64,000 nucleotides of DNA, taken from Soehngenia longivitae (lineage in GTDB: Bacteria; Bacillota; Clostridia; Tissierellales; Tissierellaceae). The stretch is from the NCBI RefSeq assembly GCF_004684055.1, contig NZ_SRIB01000007.1, positions 1 through 64,000 of the forward strand, given 5' to 3'. Numbering within the stretch: the first letter of the stretch is position 1; each line of letters opens with the position of its first letter. The notes beneath the pieces were generated by a model. The model saw only the letters and a program-made list of their open reading frames with translations. It did not search any database and was not told where the DNA came from. Below are positions 36,795-45,651 of the stretch, piece after piece. The translations under genes were made by a program, and so were the position numbers.

Positions 36795-37970
36795 ATGAAT
36801 AGAATTTATTTTGACATCACATCTGAAAAAAAAACAATATCAATAGTTGAGAATAATAGATTGGTTGAGTATTATGAAGAGAAAAATTTAAGCCAATCTA
36901 AAATAGGCAATATTTATCGCGCTAGAGTTGATAGAGTATTACCTAGCTTGAATGCAGCTTTTGTTGACATTGGTGACGAAAAAAATGCATATTTGAGTTT
37001 TGAAGAAATACCAAATACGCATATGATTCTTAAAACAAACCCAATAAAATCAGGAGATATTGTTTTAGTACAGGTGGTTAAAGATCAAATGGGGTCAAAA
37101 GGGGCTAAAGTTACTATGAAATTGACTTTAGCTGGCAAATACATAATATATAGCCCATATAAAACAGGCATAAAAATGTCTAAAAAGTTGAATGATAATG
37201 ATAAGCAATATTTAAGAGAGATTGCAGAACAATCATTTTCAGCAAATGATGGCATAATTTTTAGAACTAATGCATCTAATGCAAAAAAAGAATATATTTT
37301 GAATGAATATTACGCATTAAAGGGCATATATGATAAGATTTTAAAAGAAGTTAATTATTTGCCAACTCCTAAATTAATTTATCAAGCATCTAGCGTTATA
37401 GACAAGATATTAAGAGATTATTTTAAACCAAATGAGAATTTCATAATTGTAAATGATAAAGATTTTTATTATAGTATCATAAATAAACTAGATGATGATA
37501 ATAATTTAAAAGAAAATATCATCTTAGACTTAGAATTTAGTTCAAGGCTAGATACTTTAATAACTCATGATTTGAGACAGGCCATGTCTAATAAAGTGCC
37601 ACTTAAGAGTGGAGGATATATTGTTATAGATGAATTAGAAGCATTAACTGCAATAGATGTGAATACAGGTAGCCTAGTAACAGGGAGAAGTTATCAAGAA
37701 ATTGTGTTAAAAACAAATATAGAAGCTGCAAAAGAAATAGCTATCCAATTAAGGCTTAGAAATATCGGAGGGATAATTATTGTTGACTTTATTGACATGA
37801 TTTCTTTGGATGATGTAGATATCTTAAAGAAAACCCTAGAGGAAGAATTCAAAAAAGACAAAAATAATCCTACATTAGTAGATATAACAAAGCTAAATTT
37901 ATATGAAATAGTTAGAGAAAAAAATGTTATTTCTCTAAAGAACAGGGTAATTTCTAAAAATTGCCCATAG
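36795..37970 (+). CDS. rng: Ribonuclease G (Rne/Rng family), lacking the zinc link
   Basis: A 391-residue endoribonuclease core. It has an S1 domain interrupted by a 5'-sensor region (residues 30-120), an RNase H-like domain and the DNase I-like catalytic part with metal-binding aspartates in AIDVNTGS and IIIVDFIDM. E. coli RNase G continues with a CPxCxG zinc link that joins protomers; this protein stops at NCP, after only the first cysteine and proline. ATG at 36795 follows GAGG. Location before rplU-prp-rpmA is conserved among Clostridia. Expected to act in rRNA maturation or mRNA decay. Confidence 0.92.
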   Translation: MNRIYFDITSEKKTISIVENNRLVEYYEEKNLSQSKIGNIYRARVDRVLPSLNAAFVDIGDEKNAYLSFEEIPNTHMILKTNPIKSGDIVLVQVVKDQMGSKGAKVTMKLTLAGKYIIYSPYKTGIKMSKKLNDNDKQYLREIAEQSFSANDGIIFRTNASNAKKEYILNEYYALKGIYDKILKEVNYLPTPKLIYQASSVIDKILRDYFKPNENFIIVNDKDFYYSIINKLDDDNNLKENIILDLEFSSRLDTLITHDLRQAMSNKVPLKSGGYIVIDELEALTAIDVNTGSLVTGRSYQEIVLKTNIEAAKEIAIQLRLRNIGGIIIVDFIDMISLDDVDILKKTLEEEFKKDKNNPTLVDITKLNLYEIVREKNVISLKNRVISKNCP

Positions 37971-38015
37971 AAAATATGATATAATAATTTAGACTGAATC
38001 AGTTTAAAATCAAAC

Positions 38016-38044
38016 TTGACATTTAATTCATTTTTTGCTAAACT
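38016..38044 (+). promoter_or_regulatory. Promoter of the rplU operon
   Basis: Perfect TTGACA (38016-38021), 17-bp spacer and TAAACT (38039-38044) preceded by an extended TGC. It gives a strong dedicated promoter just upstream of the L21 leader. Confidence 0.75.
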
Positions 38045-38115
38045 GACAAAGTGGTAAGCCGCTCAATGTGGGTTTAAAGCATAGTCACCTGACATTGGCG
38101 AGTCTGGGTAATAGG
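38045..38115 (+). ncRNA. Ribosomal protein L21 leader RNA
   Basis: The untranslated leader between the promoter and rplU carries the features of the Firmicute L21 leader family: GTGGTAAGCCGCTC, a variable pairing, CACCTGACATTGGCGAG and GGGTAATAGGAGGTG at the ribosome binding site. Autoregulation by L21 (or L27) is the accepted role. End points are approximate. Confidence 0.75.
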
Positions 38116-38125
38116 AGGTGCACAT

Positions 38126-38437
38126 ATGTACGCAATAATAGAAACTGGTGGTAAACAATATAAAGTTGAAGAAGGAGATATTGTTTATGTAGAAAAACTT
38201 CATGCAGATGAGGGAGAAACAGTTAGCTTTGATAAAGTTTTGTTGCTATCAAACGAAACAGGTATAACTGCAGGTAAACCTTTTGTAGAAGGAGCTAAAG
38301 TTGAAGGAAAGATATTAGATCATGGTAAGCAAAAGAAGATAATTGTTTACAAATACAAAGCTAAAAAGAATGAAAGAAGAAAACATGGTCATAGACAACC
38401 ATTTACGAAAGTACAAATAGAAAAGATAGTAGGATAA
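38126..38437 (+). CDS. rplU: 50S ribosomal protein L21
   Basis: A 103-residue ribosomal protein beginning [17 protein letters not shown] and ending with the basic [19 protein letters not shown] tail, both diagnostic. AGGAGGTG precedes the ATG as part of the leader RNA. Confidence 0.97.
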   Translation: MYAIIETGGKQYKVEEGDIVYVEKLHADEGETVSFDKVLLLSNETGITAGKPFVEGAKVEGKILDHGKQKKIIVYKYKAKKNERRKHGHRQPFTKVQIEKIVG

Positions 38438-38438
38438 T

Positions 38439-38786
38439 ATGACATATGTTACATTATTTAAAAAAAATGATATTATCAGTGGTTATGAAATAAAAGGACA
38501 TGCAGGATATAGACCTCATGGGGAAGATATTGTGTGTGCAGCTATATCTATTCTAGGATATACTGCGCTAAATTCTCTTATCGAAGTTGCTAATATTGAT
38601 AAATCATCATTAGTGTATAAAATTATTGATGATGAAGGTTATATGAAGGTTAATTTGAAAGAGGATATTGGGTATGCACAGTCGCAATCTACACAAATCA
38701 TATTTCAAACACTTATAATTGGGTTAAGACTATTAAACGAAGAATATAAAGAATATATATCCATTGATTTCGAGGAGGTGGATTAA
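38439..38786 (+). CDS. prp: Ribosomal-processing cysteine protease Prp
   Basis: A 115-residue protease that removes the N-terminal extension of L27 in Firmicutes. The catalytic pair is H21 and C33 in GHAGYRPHGEDIVCAAIS, the family signature. It starts one base after rplU and ends directly at the rpmA start. Confidence 0.93.
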   Translation: MTYVTLFKKNDIISGYEIKGHAGYRPHGEDIVCAAISILGYTALNSLIEVANIDKSSLVYKIIDDEGYMKVNLKEDIGYAQSQSTQIIFQTLIIGLRLLNEEYKEYISIDFEEVD

Positions 38787-39077
38787 GTGATTAAATTAAA
38801 TTTACAGTTATTTTCATCAAAAAAAGGTGTTGGTAGTTCAAAAAACGGTAGAGATAGCGAATCTAAAAGACTTGGCGTTAAAAGAGCCGATGGCCAGTTC
38901 GTATTAGCAGGAAATATTCTTGTTAGACAAAGAGGTACTAAGATACACCCAGGAAACAATGTTGGAAAAGGTGGAGATGACACTTTATTTGCAACAATAG
39001 ATGGTGTTGTTAGATTTGAAAGAAAAGGCAGAGATAAGAAACAAGTTAGTGTATATCCTCGTGAAGAACTAGCCTAA
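38787..39077 (+). CDS. rpmA: 50S ribosomal protein L27 with cleavable N-terminal extension
   Basis: A 96-residue precursor. The first nine residues (MIKLNLQLF) form the LxLQLF-type leader cut by Prp, exposing [21 protein letters not shown] that reaches the peptidyl transferase centre. The start is GTG after GAGGAGGTG. A terminator follows. Confidence 0.96.
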   Translation: MIKLNLQLFSSKKGVGSSKNGRDSESKRLGVKRADGQFVLAGNILVRQRGTKIHPGNNVGKGGDDTLFATIDGVVRFERKGRDKKQVSVYPREELA

Positions 39078-39080
39078 TTT

Positions 39081-39110
39081 TAAGCTTACCAGATGGTAAG
39101 CTTAAATTTT
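39081..39110 (+). terminator. Terminator after rpmA
   Basis: TAAGCTTACC (39081-39090) and GGTAAGCTTA (39095-39104) form a 10-bp stem with a 4-nt loop, followed by AATTTTT. Confidence 0.85.
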
Positions 39111-39140
39111 TAATAAAAATATTTTATGAGGATGATGTGT

Positions 39141-40412
39141 ATGTTTATAGATGTAGCAAAAATATATGTAAAAGCAGGTAAAGGTGGAAACGGAGCAGTT
39201 GCGTGGAGAAGAGAGAAATATGAACCTTCTGGCGGCCCATATGGAGGAGATGGAGGAAAAGGCGGATCAGTGATATTAGTTGCTGATGAAGGGATAAGAA
39301 CATTGATGGATTATCGCTACAAAAGATCTTATTACGGGCAAAATGGAGAAGACGGAAGAACCAAAAAACAATATGGGAAAGATGGAGAAGATATTGTTTT
39401 AAAAGTACCAGTAGGTACAATTGTAAAGGATGAAAAAACTGGCAAAGCAATAGCCGACTTAAAAAAACCAGGAGAGAGCTTTGTCATAGCAAAGGGTGGT
39501 AGAGGAGGAAGAGGCAATGCGAAATTTGCTACTTCTACAAGACAAGCACCTGGCTTTGCAGAACCGGGAACTCCTGGGGAGGAAAGAAATATTATTTTAG
39601 AACTCAAACTATTAGCTGATGTTGGCTTGATAGGCTATCCAAATGTAGGAAAATCAACTTTGTTATCTGTTATATCTCAAGCAAAGCCTAAAATAGCAAA
39701 TTATCATTTTACTACTTTAAAACCAAATCTTGGGGTAGTTAGAATAGGAGAAGATAAAAGCTTTGTCGTTGCTGATATACCAGGTCTAATTGAGGGAGCT
39801 TCGGCAGGCGTTGGATTAGGACATGATTTTTTAAGACATGTTGAAAGGACTCGAGTACTTGTGCATGTTCTTGATGCTTCCGGAAGTGAAGGAAGAAATC
39901 CAATAGAAGATTATTATAAGATTAATGAAGAATTATTTCAGTACAGTGATAAACTGAGAGAAAAAGTTCAAATAATTGCAGCTAATAAAACTGATATACC
40001 TTCTTCCACAAAATGGATAGAGCAAATAAAAGCTGAATTTGAGCCTCAAGGCATTGAAGTATATGAAATATCTGCTGTGACAAGTAAAGGCATAGATAGA
40101 TTATTATATGCTATTTGGAATACTCTAAGTATAATACCTGTTAACTACGATACTTTTGATGAAGAGTTCATTGAAGATGAATTAGTTGAAGAGGATAAAG
40201 AATTAGTGTACAAAGAAAATGGAAAATTTATAGTAGAAGGTAAGAACATCGAAAGATTAATGCAGTCGACTTATATGGATGACTATGATTCACTCAGATA
40301 TTTTCAAGACACATTAAAGAAAAAAGGTATTGTAGATAGATTAATAGAATTAGGCATAAAAGAAGGCGACTCTGTATTTATCTGCGGATATGAATTTGAA
40401 TTTTTTAATTAG
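39141..40412 (+). CDS. obg: Obg GTPase (ribosome assembly and stress)
   Basis: A 423-residue GTPase for late 50S assembly. The glycine-rich Obg fold covers residues 1-155 (FIDVAKIYVKAGKGGNGAVAW), the G domain has GYPNVGKST, DIPGLIEGAS and ANKTDIP, and the C-terminal OCT domain ends in GDSVFICGYEFEFFN. ATG at 39141 fits the conserved MFID start; the in-frame ATGs at 39126-39132 would overlap the GAGG site. Confidence 0.96.
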   Translation: MFIDVAKIYVKAGKGGNGAVAWRREKYEPSGGPYGGDGGKGGSVILVADEGIRTLMDYRYKRSYYGQNGEDGRTKKQYGKDGEDIVLKVPVGTIVKDEKTGKAIADLKKPGESFVIAKGGRGGRGNAKFATSTRQAPGFAEPGTPGEERNIILELKLLADVGLIGYPNVGKSTLLSVISQAKPKIANYHFTTLKPNLGVVRIGEDKSFVVADIPGLIEGASAGVGLGHDFLRHVERTRVLVHVLDASGSEGRNPIEDYYKINEELFQYSDKLREKVQIIAANKTDIPSSTKWIEQIKAEFEPQGIEVYEISAVTSKGIDRLLYAIWNTLSIIPVNYDTFDEEFIEDELVEEDKELVYKENGKFIVEGKNIERLMQSTYMDDYDSLRYFQDTLKKKGIVDRLIELGIKEGDSVFICGYEFEFFN

Positions 40413-40423
40413 GAGTTGATAGT

Positions 40424-40714
40424 GTGATAACTGGCAAACAAAGAAGCTATCTAAAAAAAATAGCAAATACCACAGAAGCTATTTTTCAAATTGGCAAAAA
40501 CGGCCTTACTGAAAATTTTATTAAACAAGTTGATGATGCACTTAATGCAAGAGAAATTGTAAAAATAAATGTGTTAAGAAATTCAGAACTAGATATTGAT
40601 GAAATAGTTGAAACCTTAATAACTCAACTAAATGCTGAGTTTGTACAAAATATTGGAAGAAAGATAACAATATATAGAAAATCTAAAGATAAGATAATCA
40701 AATTACCAGACTAA
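40424..40714 (+). CDS. yhbY: CRM-domain RNA-binding protein YhbY
   Basis: A 96-residue protein made of one CRM domain: ITGKQRSYLKKIANTTEAIFQIGKNGLTENFI and KINVLRNSELD. It binds pre-50S particles in other bacteria. Start GTG. The obg-yhbY-nadD-yqeK order is well conserved in Firmicutes. Confidence 0.93.
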   Translation: MITGKQRSYLKKIANTTEAIFQIGKNGLTENFIKQVDDALNAREIVKINVLRNSELDIDEIVETLITQLNAEFVQNIGRKITIYRKSKDKIIKLPD

Positions 40715-40733
40715 GACATTGGAGATGAGATTT

Positions 40734-41345
40734 ATGCCTATTGGTATTATGGGAGGGACTTTTAATCCTATTCATATAGGACATTTAATAATAGCAGAGT
40801 ATGTTAGAGAAGAATTTAAACTTGATAGCATAATTTTTATTCCAAATGGCAACCCTCCTCATAAAAGCTATGAAAACCTAATAGATGCTAAATTACGCTT
40901 ATCACTGATGGAAAAAGCAATTGCAGATAATTGTTTTTTCATTTCAAGCGATATCGAATTAAGATCTGATAAAATAAATTACACAATTGATACATTGCGA
41001 AAATTAAAATCTCAATATATTGATGATGAGCTATTCTTTATAGTAGGTGCGGATACTTTATTTGAATTAGATTCATGGAAAGATTTTGCTAATGTTTCGA
41101 AATTGACAAATTTTATAGTTTATAAAAGAGCAACATATGTTAGTGAAACAATTGATTTGAAAATCAAAAAACTAAAAAGCACTTACAGTGCGAAAGTATT
41201 TGAAAGCAGAGGCCCTTTTATTGATATTTCATCAACACTAATTAGAGATAGGATAGCTAAAGGTCTTTCCATAAAATATCTCGTTCCCGACTCAATAAGA
41301 CAAGATGTGACAAAAATATATGGAGGCAATTGGTATGAACTATGA
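40734..41345 (+). CDS. nadD: Nicotinate-nucleotide adenylyltransferase
   Basis: A 203-residue enzyme forming deamido-NAD from NaMN and ATP. Motifs GIMGGTFNPIHIGH and ISSTLIRDRIAKG are complete. GGAGATGAG at 40721-40729 supports ATG at 40734 over the in-frame TTG at 40719. It overlaps yqeK by 11 bp. Confidence 0.95.
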   Translation: MPIGIMGGTFNPIHIGHLIIAEYVREEFKLDSIIFIPNGNPPHKSYENLIDAKLRLSLMEKAIADNCFFISSDIELRSDKINYTIDTLRKLKSQYIDDELFFIVGADTLFELDSWKDFANVSKLTNFIVYKRATYVSETIDLKIKKLKSTYSAKVFESRGPFIDISSTLIRDRIAKGLSIKYLVPDSIRQDVTKIYGGNWYEL

Positions 41346-41901
41346 TGAAATAATTAAAAATACACTCGATGAAAAAAGATATTTGCATACTAAAGGTGTT
41401 GTAAATACAGCAATTCAATTGGCAGATAAATACGGTGCGGATAAAGAAAAAGCATCGATAGCAGCCTATTTACATGATTATGCAAAACCGCTCAAATACG
41501 ACGAGTCATTGATGCTAATTGATAAATTTGGTATAATTCTAGATGAAGAAACTTTAGAAAACAAAGAATTATTACATGCTCCACTTGGAATGATTATTGC
41601 CAAATATGAATTTGGCATAAGTGACGAAGAAATATTGGACGCCATCAGATATCATACTACTGGTAAAGAAAATATGCCATTGTTGACAAAAATAATTTAT
41701 TTAGCTGATTTAATTGAACCTAGTCGAAACTTTGATGGTGTAGATAAGATAAGGGAACTGGCATTCAAAGATCTAGATCAAGCGTTAATTGTTTCTATGA
41801 ATAATACTATTGTGTACTTAATACAGAAAAATAGTGTAATACATTCTGATACTTATAAAGCCAGAAATTACATCATTAGAAATTGGAACAGGGGGAAATA
41901 A
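41335..41901 (+). CDS. yqeK: HD-domain phosphohydrolase YqeK (symmetrical Ap4A hydrolase type)
   Basis: A 188-residue HD hydrolase. Metal ligands are in HTKGV, AYLHDYAKP, LLHAPLG and IRYHTTG, and the C-terminal YLADLIEPSR motif is diagnostic. YqeK homologues cleave diadenosine tetraphosphate to ADP. GGAGG at 41321-41325 supports ATG at 41335. One-base overlap with the next gene. Confidence 0.92.
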   Translation: MNYDEIIKNTLDEKRYLHTKGVVNTAIQLADKYGADKEKASIAAYLHDYAKPLKYDESLMLIDKFGIILDEETLENKELLHAPLGMIIAKYEFGISDEEILDAIRYHTTGKENMPLLTKIIYLADLIEPSRNFDGVDKIRELAFKDLDQALIVSMNNTIVYLIQKNSVIHSDTYKARNYIIRNWNRGK

Positions 41902-42752
41902 TGAAATCATTTTTCAAGATTTTTTTTAAATGGCTCATAATTTTTTTTGTTTTATTTTTTGTTATAAATATATTTATTGGGATGTCATTTGATGATTCAG
42001 ATTTGACTTTTTTACTTATGGGCATAGATGCAAGCAATGTGAAAGAGGCCAAAGGGGTCAGATCTGATACTATAATGCTTTTTAATTTAGATAAAAAAAA
42101 TGACAAACTATCTATAGTATCCATGCCTAGAGACACAAGAACTTCAATAGACGGTAGAAAATACAAAGAAAAAGTAAATCACTCTTTCGCATATGGAGGA
42201 GCAGAGCTTACAACTAGTACTGTATCAAATTTATTAGGAATAGATATTGACTATTATGCAGTAGTTGATTATGATTTAGTTAAAAACTTTATAGATTTAA
42301 TAGGTGGCATTGAAATTTATGTTCCTGTTGACATGAAATATGAAGATCCAACAGCCAATCCACCATTGCACATTGATTTAAAAGAAGGACAACAAACACT
42401 AGATGGTGATAAGGCGCTTCAATATTTGAGATTCAGAAAAGGATATGCAAATGCAGATTTAGGAAGAATAGATGCTCAACAAGAGTTTTTGAAAGTGGTA
42501 ATCAATGATACTTTAAGTCTTAGAAATATACCTAAGATTCCAAAAATGATTCAACTTTATAAATCAAATGTAGACACTAATATTCCACTTACAATGGTTA
42601 TGAGATATGGGTTTAGCGCAATAATTAATTCATTAGATATAGAGACATATGTGCTTCCTGGGAGTCCTAAAATGCTTAATGGAGTATCTTATTATATTCA
42701 TGACGAAGAAGCTACTAAAGAGATAATAAATCAAATATTTTATATTAACTAG
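41901..42752 (+). CDS. LytR-CpsA-Psr (LCP) family glycopolymer transferase
   Basis: A 283-residue protein with one N-terminal membrane helix (residues 8-27) and an extracellular LCP domain. Key residues lie in LLMGIDASN, GVRSDTIMLFNLD, SIVSMPRDTRT and QYLRFRKGYANADLGRIDAQQEFL. LCP enzymes attach teichoic acids or capsular polymers to peptidoglycan. The ATG overlaps the yqeK stop by one base, with GGGGGA upstream. Which polymer is attached cannot be told. Confidence 0.92.
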   Translation: MKSFFKIFFKWLIIFFVLFFVINIFIGMSFDDSDLTFLLMGIDASNVKEAKGVRSDTIMLFNLDKKNDKLSIVSMPRDTRTSIDGRKYKEKVNHSFAYGGAELTTSTVSNLLGIDIDYYAVVDYDLVKNFIDLIGGIEIYVPVDMKYEDPTANPPLHIDLKEGQQTLDGDKALQYLRFRKGYANADLGRIDAQQEFLKVVINDTLSLRNIPKIPKMIQLYKSNVDTNIPLTMVMRYGFSAIINSLDIETYVLPGSPKMLNGVSYYIHDEEATKEIINQIFYIN

Positions 42753-42779
42753 TTTTTAGAGGAGGTAAAGAAAGAAAGA

Positions 42780-43124
42780 ATGAATTTAATTGAGGATAAG
42801 TTGAACATAATTAGAAAAGCAATTGAAGACAAGAAAGGATTTGACATAGAGGTTCTTGATATCAAAAAAATTAGCTCTATTGCTGATTATTTTGTGATCG
42901 CAAGTGGAAATTCAACGTCTCAAGTGTTGTCAATTGTTGACGAAATTGAATATAAGATGACTTCAAACGGATATGAAACAATTGCAGGCAAAGAAGGATA
43001 TTCTTCTGCTAAATGGATAATTTTAGATTATGACGATGTAGTCGTGCATATATTTAAAAAAGAAGATAGAGAATATTACAATCTTGAAAGATTGTGGAAA
43101 GAATATGAGAATATTTTAAAATAG
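42780..43124 (+). CDS. rsfS: Ribosome silencing factor RsfS
   Basis: A 114-residue protein of the RsfS/Iojap family that binds L14 and blocks subunit joining in starvation. [34 protein letters not shown] and the YYNLERLW C-terminus are diagnostic. The GGAGG site is about 14 nt before the ATG, a long spacing. Confidence 0.95.
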   Translation: MNLIEDKLNIIRKAIEDKKGFDIEVLDIKKISSIADYFVIASGNSTSQVLSIVDEIEYKMTSNGYETIAGKEGYSSAKWIILDYDDVVVHIFKKEDREYYNLERLWKEYENILK

Positions 43125-43137
43125 GGGGTATTATTTT

Positions 43138-43518
43138 ATGGAAATAAGCTATATTAGTACAAAAAAAGCACCAGCAGCTATAGGACCATATTCACAAGGG
43201 ATTGTTGCTGGGAATTTAGTTTTCACATCAGGTCAATTGCCAATAGATCCATCTTCTGGAGATTTAGTTAATGATGATATAAAACTTGCAACTAAGACTT
43301 CACTGGAAAATGTCAAATCAATATTAGAAGAAGCTGGTTCAAGCATTGAGAAAGTAATTAAAGTAACAGTATACGTAACCAATATGGATGATTTTTCTAA
43401 AATAAACGAGGTATATTCTGAGTATTTTGCAGAACACAAACCTGCAAGAAGTTTAGTTGAGGTATCGAAATTGCCAAAAGGCGGGCTTATAGAAATTGAA
43501 GCTGTAGCAACTCTATAA
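43138..43518 (+). CDS. ridA: RidA family enamine/imine deaminase
   Basis: A 126-residue protein that hydrolyses reactive 2-aminoacrylate and related imines made by PLP enzymes. The conserved sites are [45 protein letters not shown] with the key arginine and glutamate. It is the last gene before a bidirectional terminator. Confidence 0.95.
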   Translation: MEISYISTKKAPAAIGPYSQGIVAGNLVFTSGQLPIDPSSGDLVNDDIKLATKTSLENVKSILEEAGSSIEKVIKVTVYVTNMDDFSKINEVYSEYFAEHKPARSLVEVSKLPKGGLIEIEAVATL

Positions 43519-43543
43519 AAAAGGGCTTTTAAGCCCTTTTTTA
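43517..43543. terminator. Bidirectional terminator between ridA and dacF
   Basis: A6-GGGCTT-TT-AAGCCC-T6 hairpin. It includes part of the stop codon of each converging gene. Confidence 0.92.
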
Positions 43544-44860
43544 TTTTGATCCATAACTCATATCTAACAATGCTTTTCTTCTTTCTCTTTTCTTTTTTCT
43601 CTGATGCTTTTTATATAAGCTATTTATAAAATAGAATATTATGACAAACCAATACCAATTGTGAAGAATATTCGTAGGGAATTTTTTGTTTGGGTTAATA
43701 CTAACATCTGTAGAAGAAATAATATTAGCTTTTCCTAAAAGCTCTCCATTTAATAAATATTGAATTTCTCCTATAACCTGTCCTTTTGTAATCGGGGCAG
43801 TTATATCTTCGTTGAAAATAGTTTTTCTTTCGACATTTTGAACATCTAGCTTTGAAATAAGAAAAGAAATATTATTATCGATGATGCCAGCGACATATGG
43901 AACAGATCCATCTTTAATAGGTATGTTGTCGATAAATTGATCTTTATATCCAAACACTACATTTTCAAAATTATCAAAACCATAATTAAGAAGTTCAATT
44001 GTATCTTGATAGACTTCATTTCCATTAGCTTTTAAAACTACAGCTAATAACTTTTGATCACCTTTTTCAGCATAAGAAACTAGACAGTTTTTTGCCTCGC
44101 TTGTATATCCGGTTTTAACACCTAAAGCATAAGGATATTTAATTGGAATTAATTTGCCATCTATTTCAACTTTTTCTTGACTATATAACAATTTATTTGT
44201 CAACTTAAGATACCTTGTTTCGTTTTTAACATTTGTAGGAGGAATTTCATAACTGACCTTAGTTACTATTTCTCTAAATTTATCAAATTGCATTGCGTAT
44301 TTTCCAATTAAAGCCAAATCATATGCTGAGGATACATGATAATCATCGTGAAGACCGTTTGGATTGACAAAATTAGTATCAATAGCCCCTAACTCTTTCG
44401 CTTTTTCGTTCATCATTTTTACAAAATTATCGATGCTACCACCAATATGTTTGGCGATTGCAAGAGCACAATCATTTGCTGAAGCTATAAGCATCGCATT
44501 TAATAATTGTTCCAACGTCAATTTTTCACCAAAATCAAGAGCTATATGACTTCCGTAAGTCAATTTAATAATTTCTTCATCTATAGTTACATAATCACTT
44601 AAATTTCCATTTTCCAAGGCAAGTATTGCTGTCATCATCTTTGTAGTACTAGCAGGATATAGTTTTTCGTGCATATTTTTTTGATATAGGATATGACCAG
44701 TATCATAATCAATCAGTATAGCAGCTTCAGCACCAATATGTAATAGATTGGAATTATTATTCTCTATAATTGTAGATAATGAAGAAGCCGAGGAGAAACT
44801 ATACTGAGAGAATATTATAATAATCACCAATACACTACTTAAGAGTTTAAATTTTTTCAA
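43541..44860 (-). CDS. dacF: D-alanyl-D-alanine carboxypeptidase, DacF/PBP5 type
   Basis: A 439-residue class C PBP that trims the terminal D-Ala from stem peptides. Active-site motifs are SxxK in YPASTTKMM, SAND, and KTG in GVKTGYTSEA. A cleavable N-terminal signal (about residues 1-27), a PBP5_C-type beta domain, and a C-terminal hydrophobic segment (about 407-420) followed by a highly basic tail (HQRKKKRERRKA) are seen; the membrane helix replaces the usual amphipathic anchor. The start is TTG after GGTGGTGG on the minus strand. Divergent from comEA. Confidence 0.93.
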   Translation of the reverse strand: MKKFKLLSSVLVIIIIFSQYSFSSASSLSTIIENNNSNLLHIGAEAAILIDYDTGHILYQKNMHEKLYPASTTKMMTAILALENGNLSDYVTIDEEIIKLTYGSHIALDFGEKLTLEQLLNAMLIASANDCALAIAKHIGGSIDNFVKMMNEKAKELGAIDTNFVNPNGLHDDYHVSSAYDLALIGKYAMQFDKFREIVTKVSYEIPPTNVKNETRYLKLTNKLLYSQEKVEIDGKLIPIKYPYALGVKTGYTSEAKNCLVSYAEKGDQKLLAVVLKANGNEVYQDTIELLNYGFDNFENVVFGYKDQFIDNIPIKDGSVPYVAGIIDNNISFLISKLDVQNVERKTIFNEDITAPITKGQVIGEIQYLLNGELLGKANIISSTDVSINPNKKFPTNILHNWYWFVIIFYFINSLYKKHQRKKKRERRKALLDMSYGSK

Positions 44861-44998
44861 ATTACCACCACCATTTTTATGTTATTTATATTATATCAAA
44901 AAATTAAACTTATACATATATTCTACAGATATAATTATTATTTAATTATATCCTTTTAAATAGTATAATATTAATATAACTTTAGGAGGTTGTATAAT

Positions 44999-45640
44999 AT
45001 GTATTACTTTAGTAAAAGAGAAAAGATATTAATAGCGATTATTGGAATATTGTTAGTAGTGTCTATAGTTTCTTTAAACTCAGCAAATAGTAGTACTGAT
45101 GAGAATGAATTAGTGATTACAAATGTTAATGATGTTAATGATGTTAATGACAAAATTGATGTAGAGGAAGATTTAGATTTACCTATGGATATAATGGTTC
45201 ATATAAGTGGCCAAGTATATCAGCCCGGTATATACAAATTAGTTACTGGAGATAGAGTAATAGATGCAGTTAACTTAGCAGGTGGCTTAACTAAGGACGC
45301 TGATATAGATAGAATTAATTTAGCTAAGAAGATAGTTGATGAAGAAAAGATATATATACCTAAAGTTGGAGAAAATTTAGATTCAGGCAATGTAGAAGGC
45401 GATATGGCTAACGTGGATATAAATGGAGCTAGTGAAAACTCAAATTCAAATAAAATAAACATAAATACATGTACAAAAGAAGAGTTGATGTCATTGCCAG
45501 GCATAGGAGATGTATTATCAGATAGAATTATTGAGTATAGAAAGACGACAAAATTTAATACAATTGAAGATATCAAAAATGTAAGTGGAATTGGAGAAGC
45601 AAAATTCAACGATATCAAAGAGTTGATAATTACGAATTAA
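44999..45640 (+). CDS. comEA: ComEA-type competence DNA receptor (SLBB plus helix-hairpin-helix)
   Basis: A 213-residue protein with an N-terminal membrane helix (about 12-29), an acidic linker containing a tandem NDV repeat, an SLBB domain (VHISGQVYQPGIYKL) and a C-terminal double HhH DNA-binding domain (KININTCTKEELMSLPGIG). It binds incoming DNA outside the membrane and hands it to ComEC, encoded at 52309. ATG at 44999 lies 9 nt from AGGAGG. A TATAAT at 44964-44969 may be its -10. It is probably co-transcribed with selD, 11 bp downstream. Confidence 0.92.
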   Translation: MYYFSKREKILIAIIGILLVVSIVSLNSANSSTDENELVITNVNDVNDVNDKIDVEEDLDLPMDIMVHISGQVYQPGIYKLVTGDRVIDAVNLAGGLTKDADIDRINLAKKIVDEEKIYIPKVGENLDSGNVEGDMANVDINGASENSNSNKININTCTKEELMSLPGIGDVLSDRIIEYRKTTKFNTIEDIKNVSGIGEAKFNDIKELIITN

Positions 45641-45651
45641 GAGGTGATATA

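Noticed and set aside
36795-37970. Frameshift truncating RNase G
   Set aside because: No continuation of the zinc-link sequence is found in other frames after 37970, so a true short form is more likely than a sequencing error.
45119-45151. CRISPR-like short repeats in comEA
   Set aside because: Only three 9-base in-frame repeats without spacers, within a coding linker. No CRISPR array or cas gene was seen anywhere in the window.
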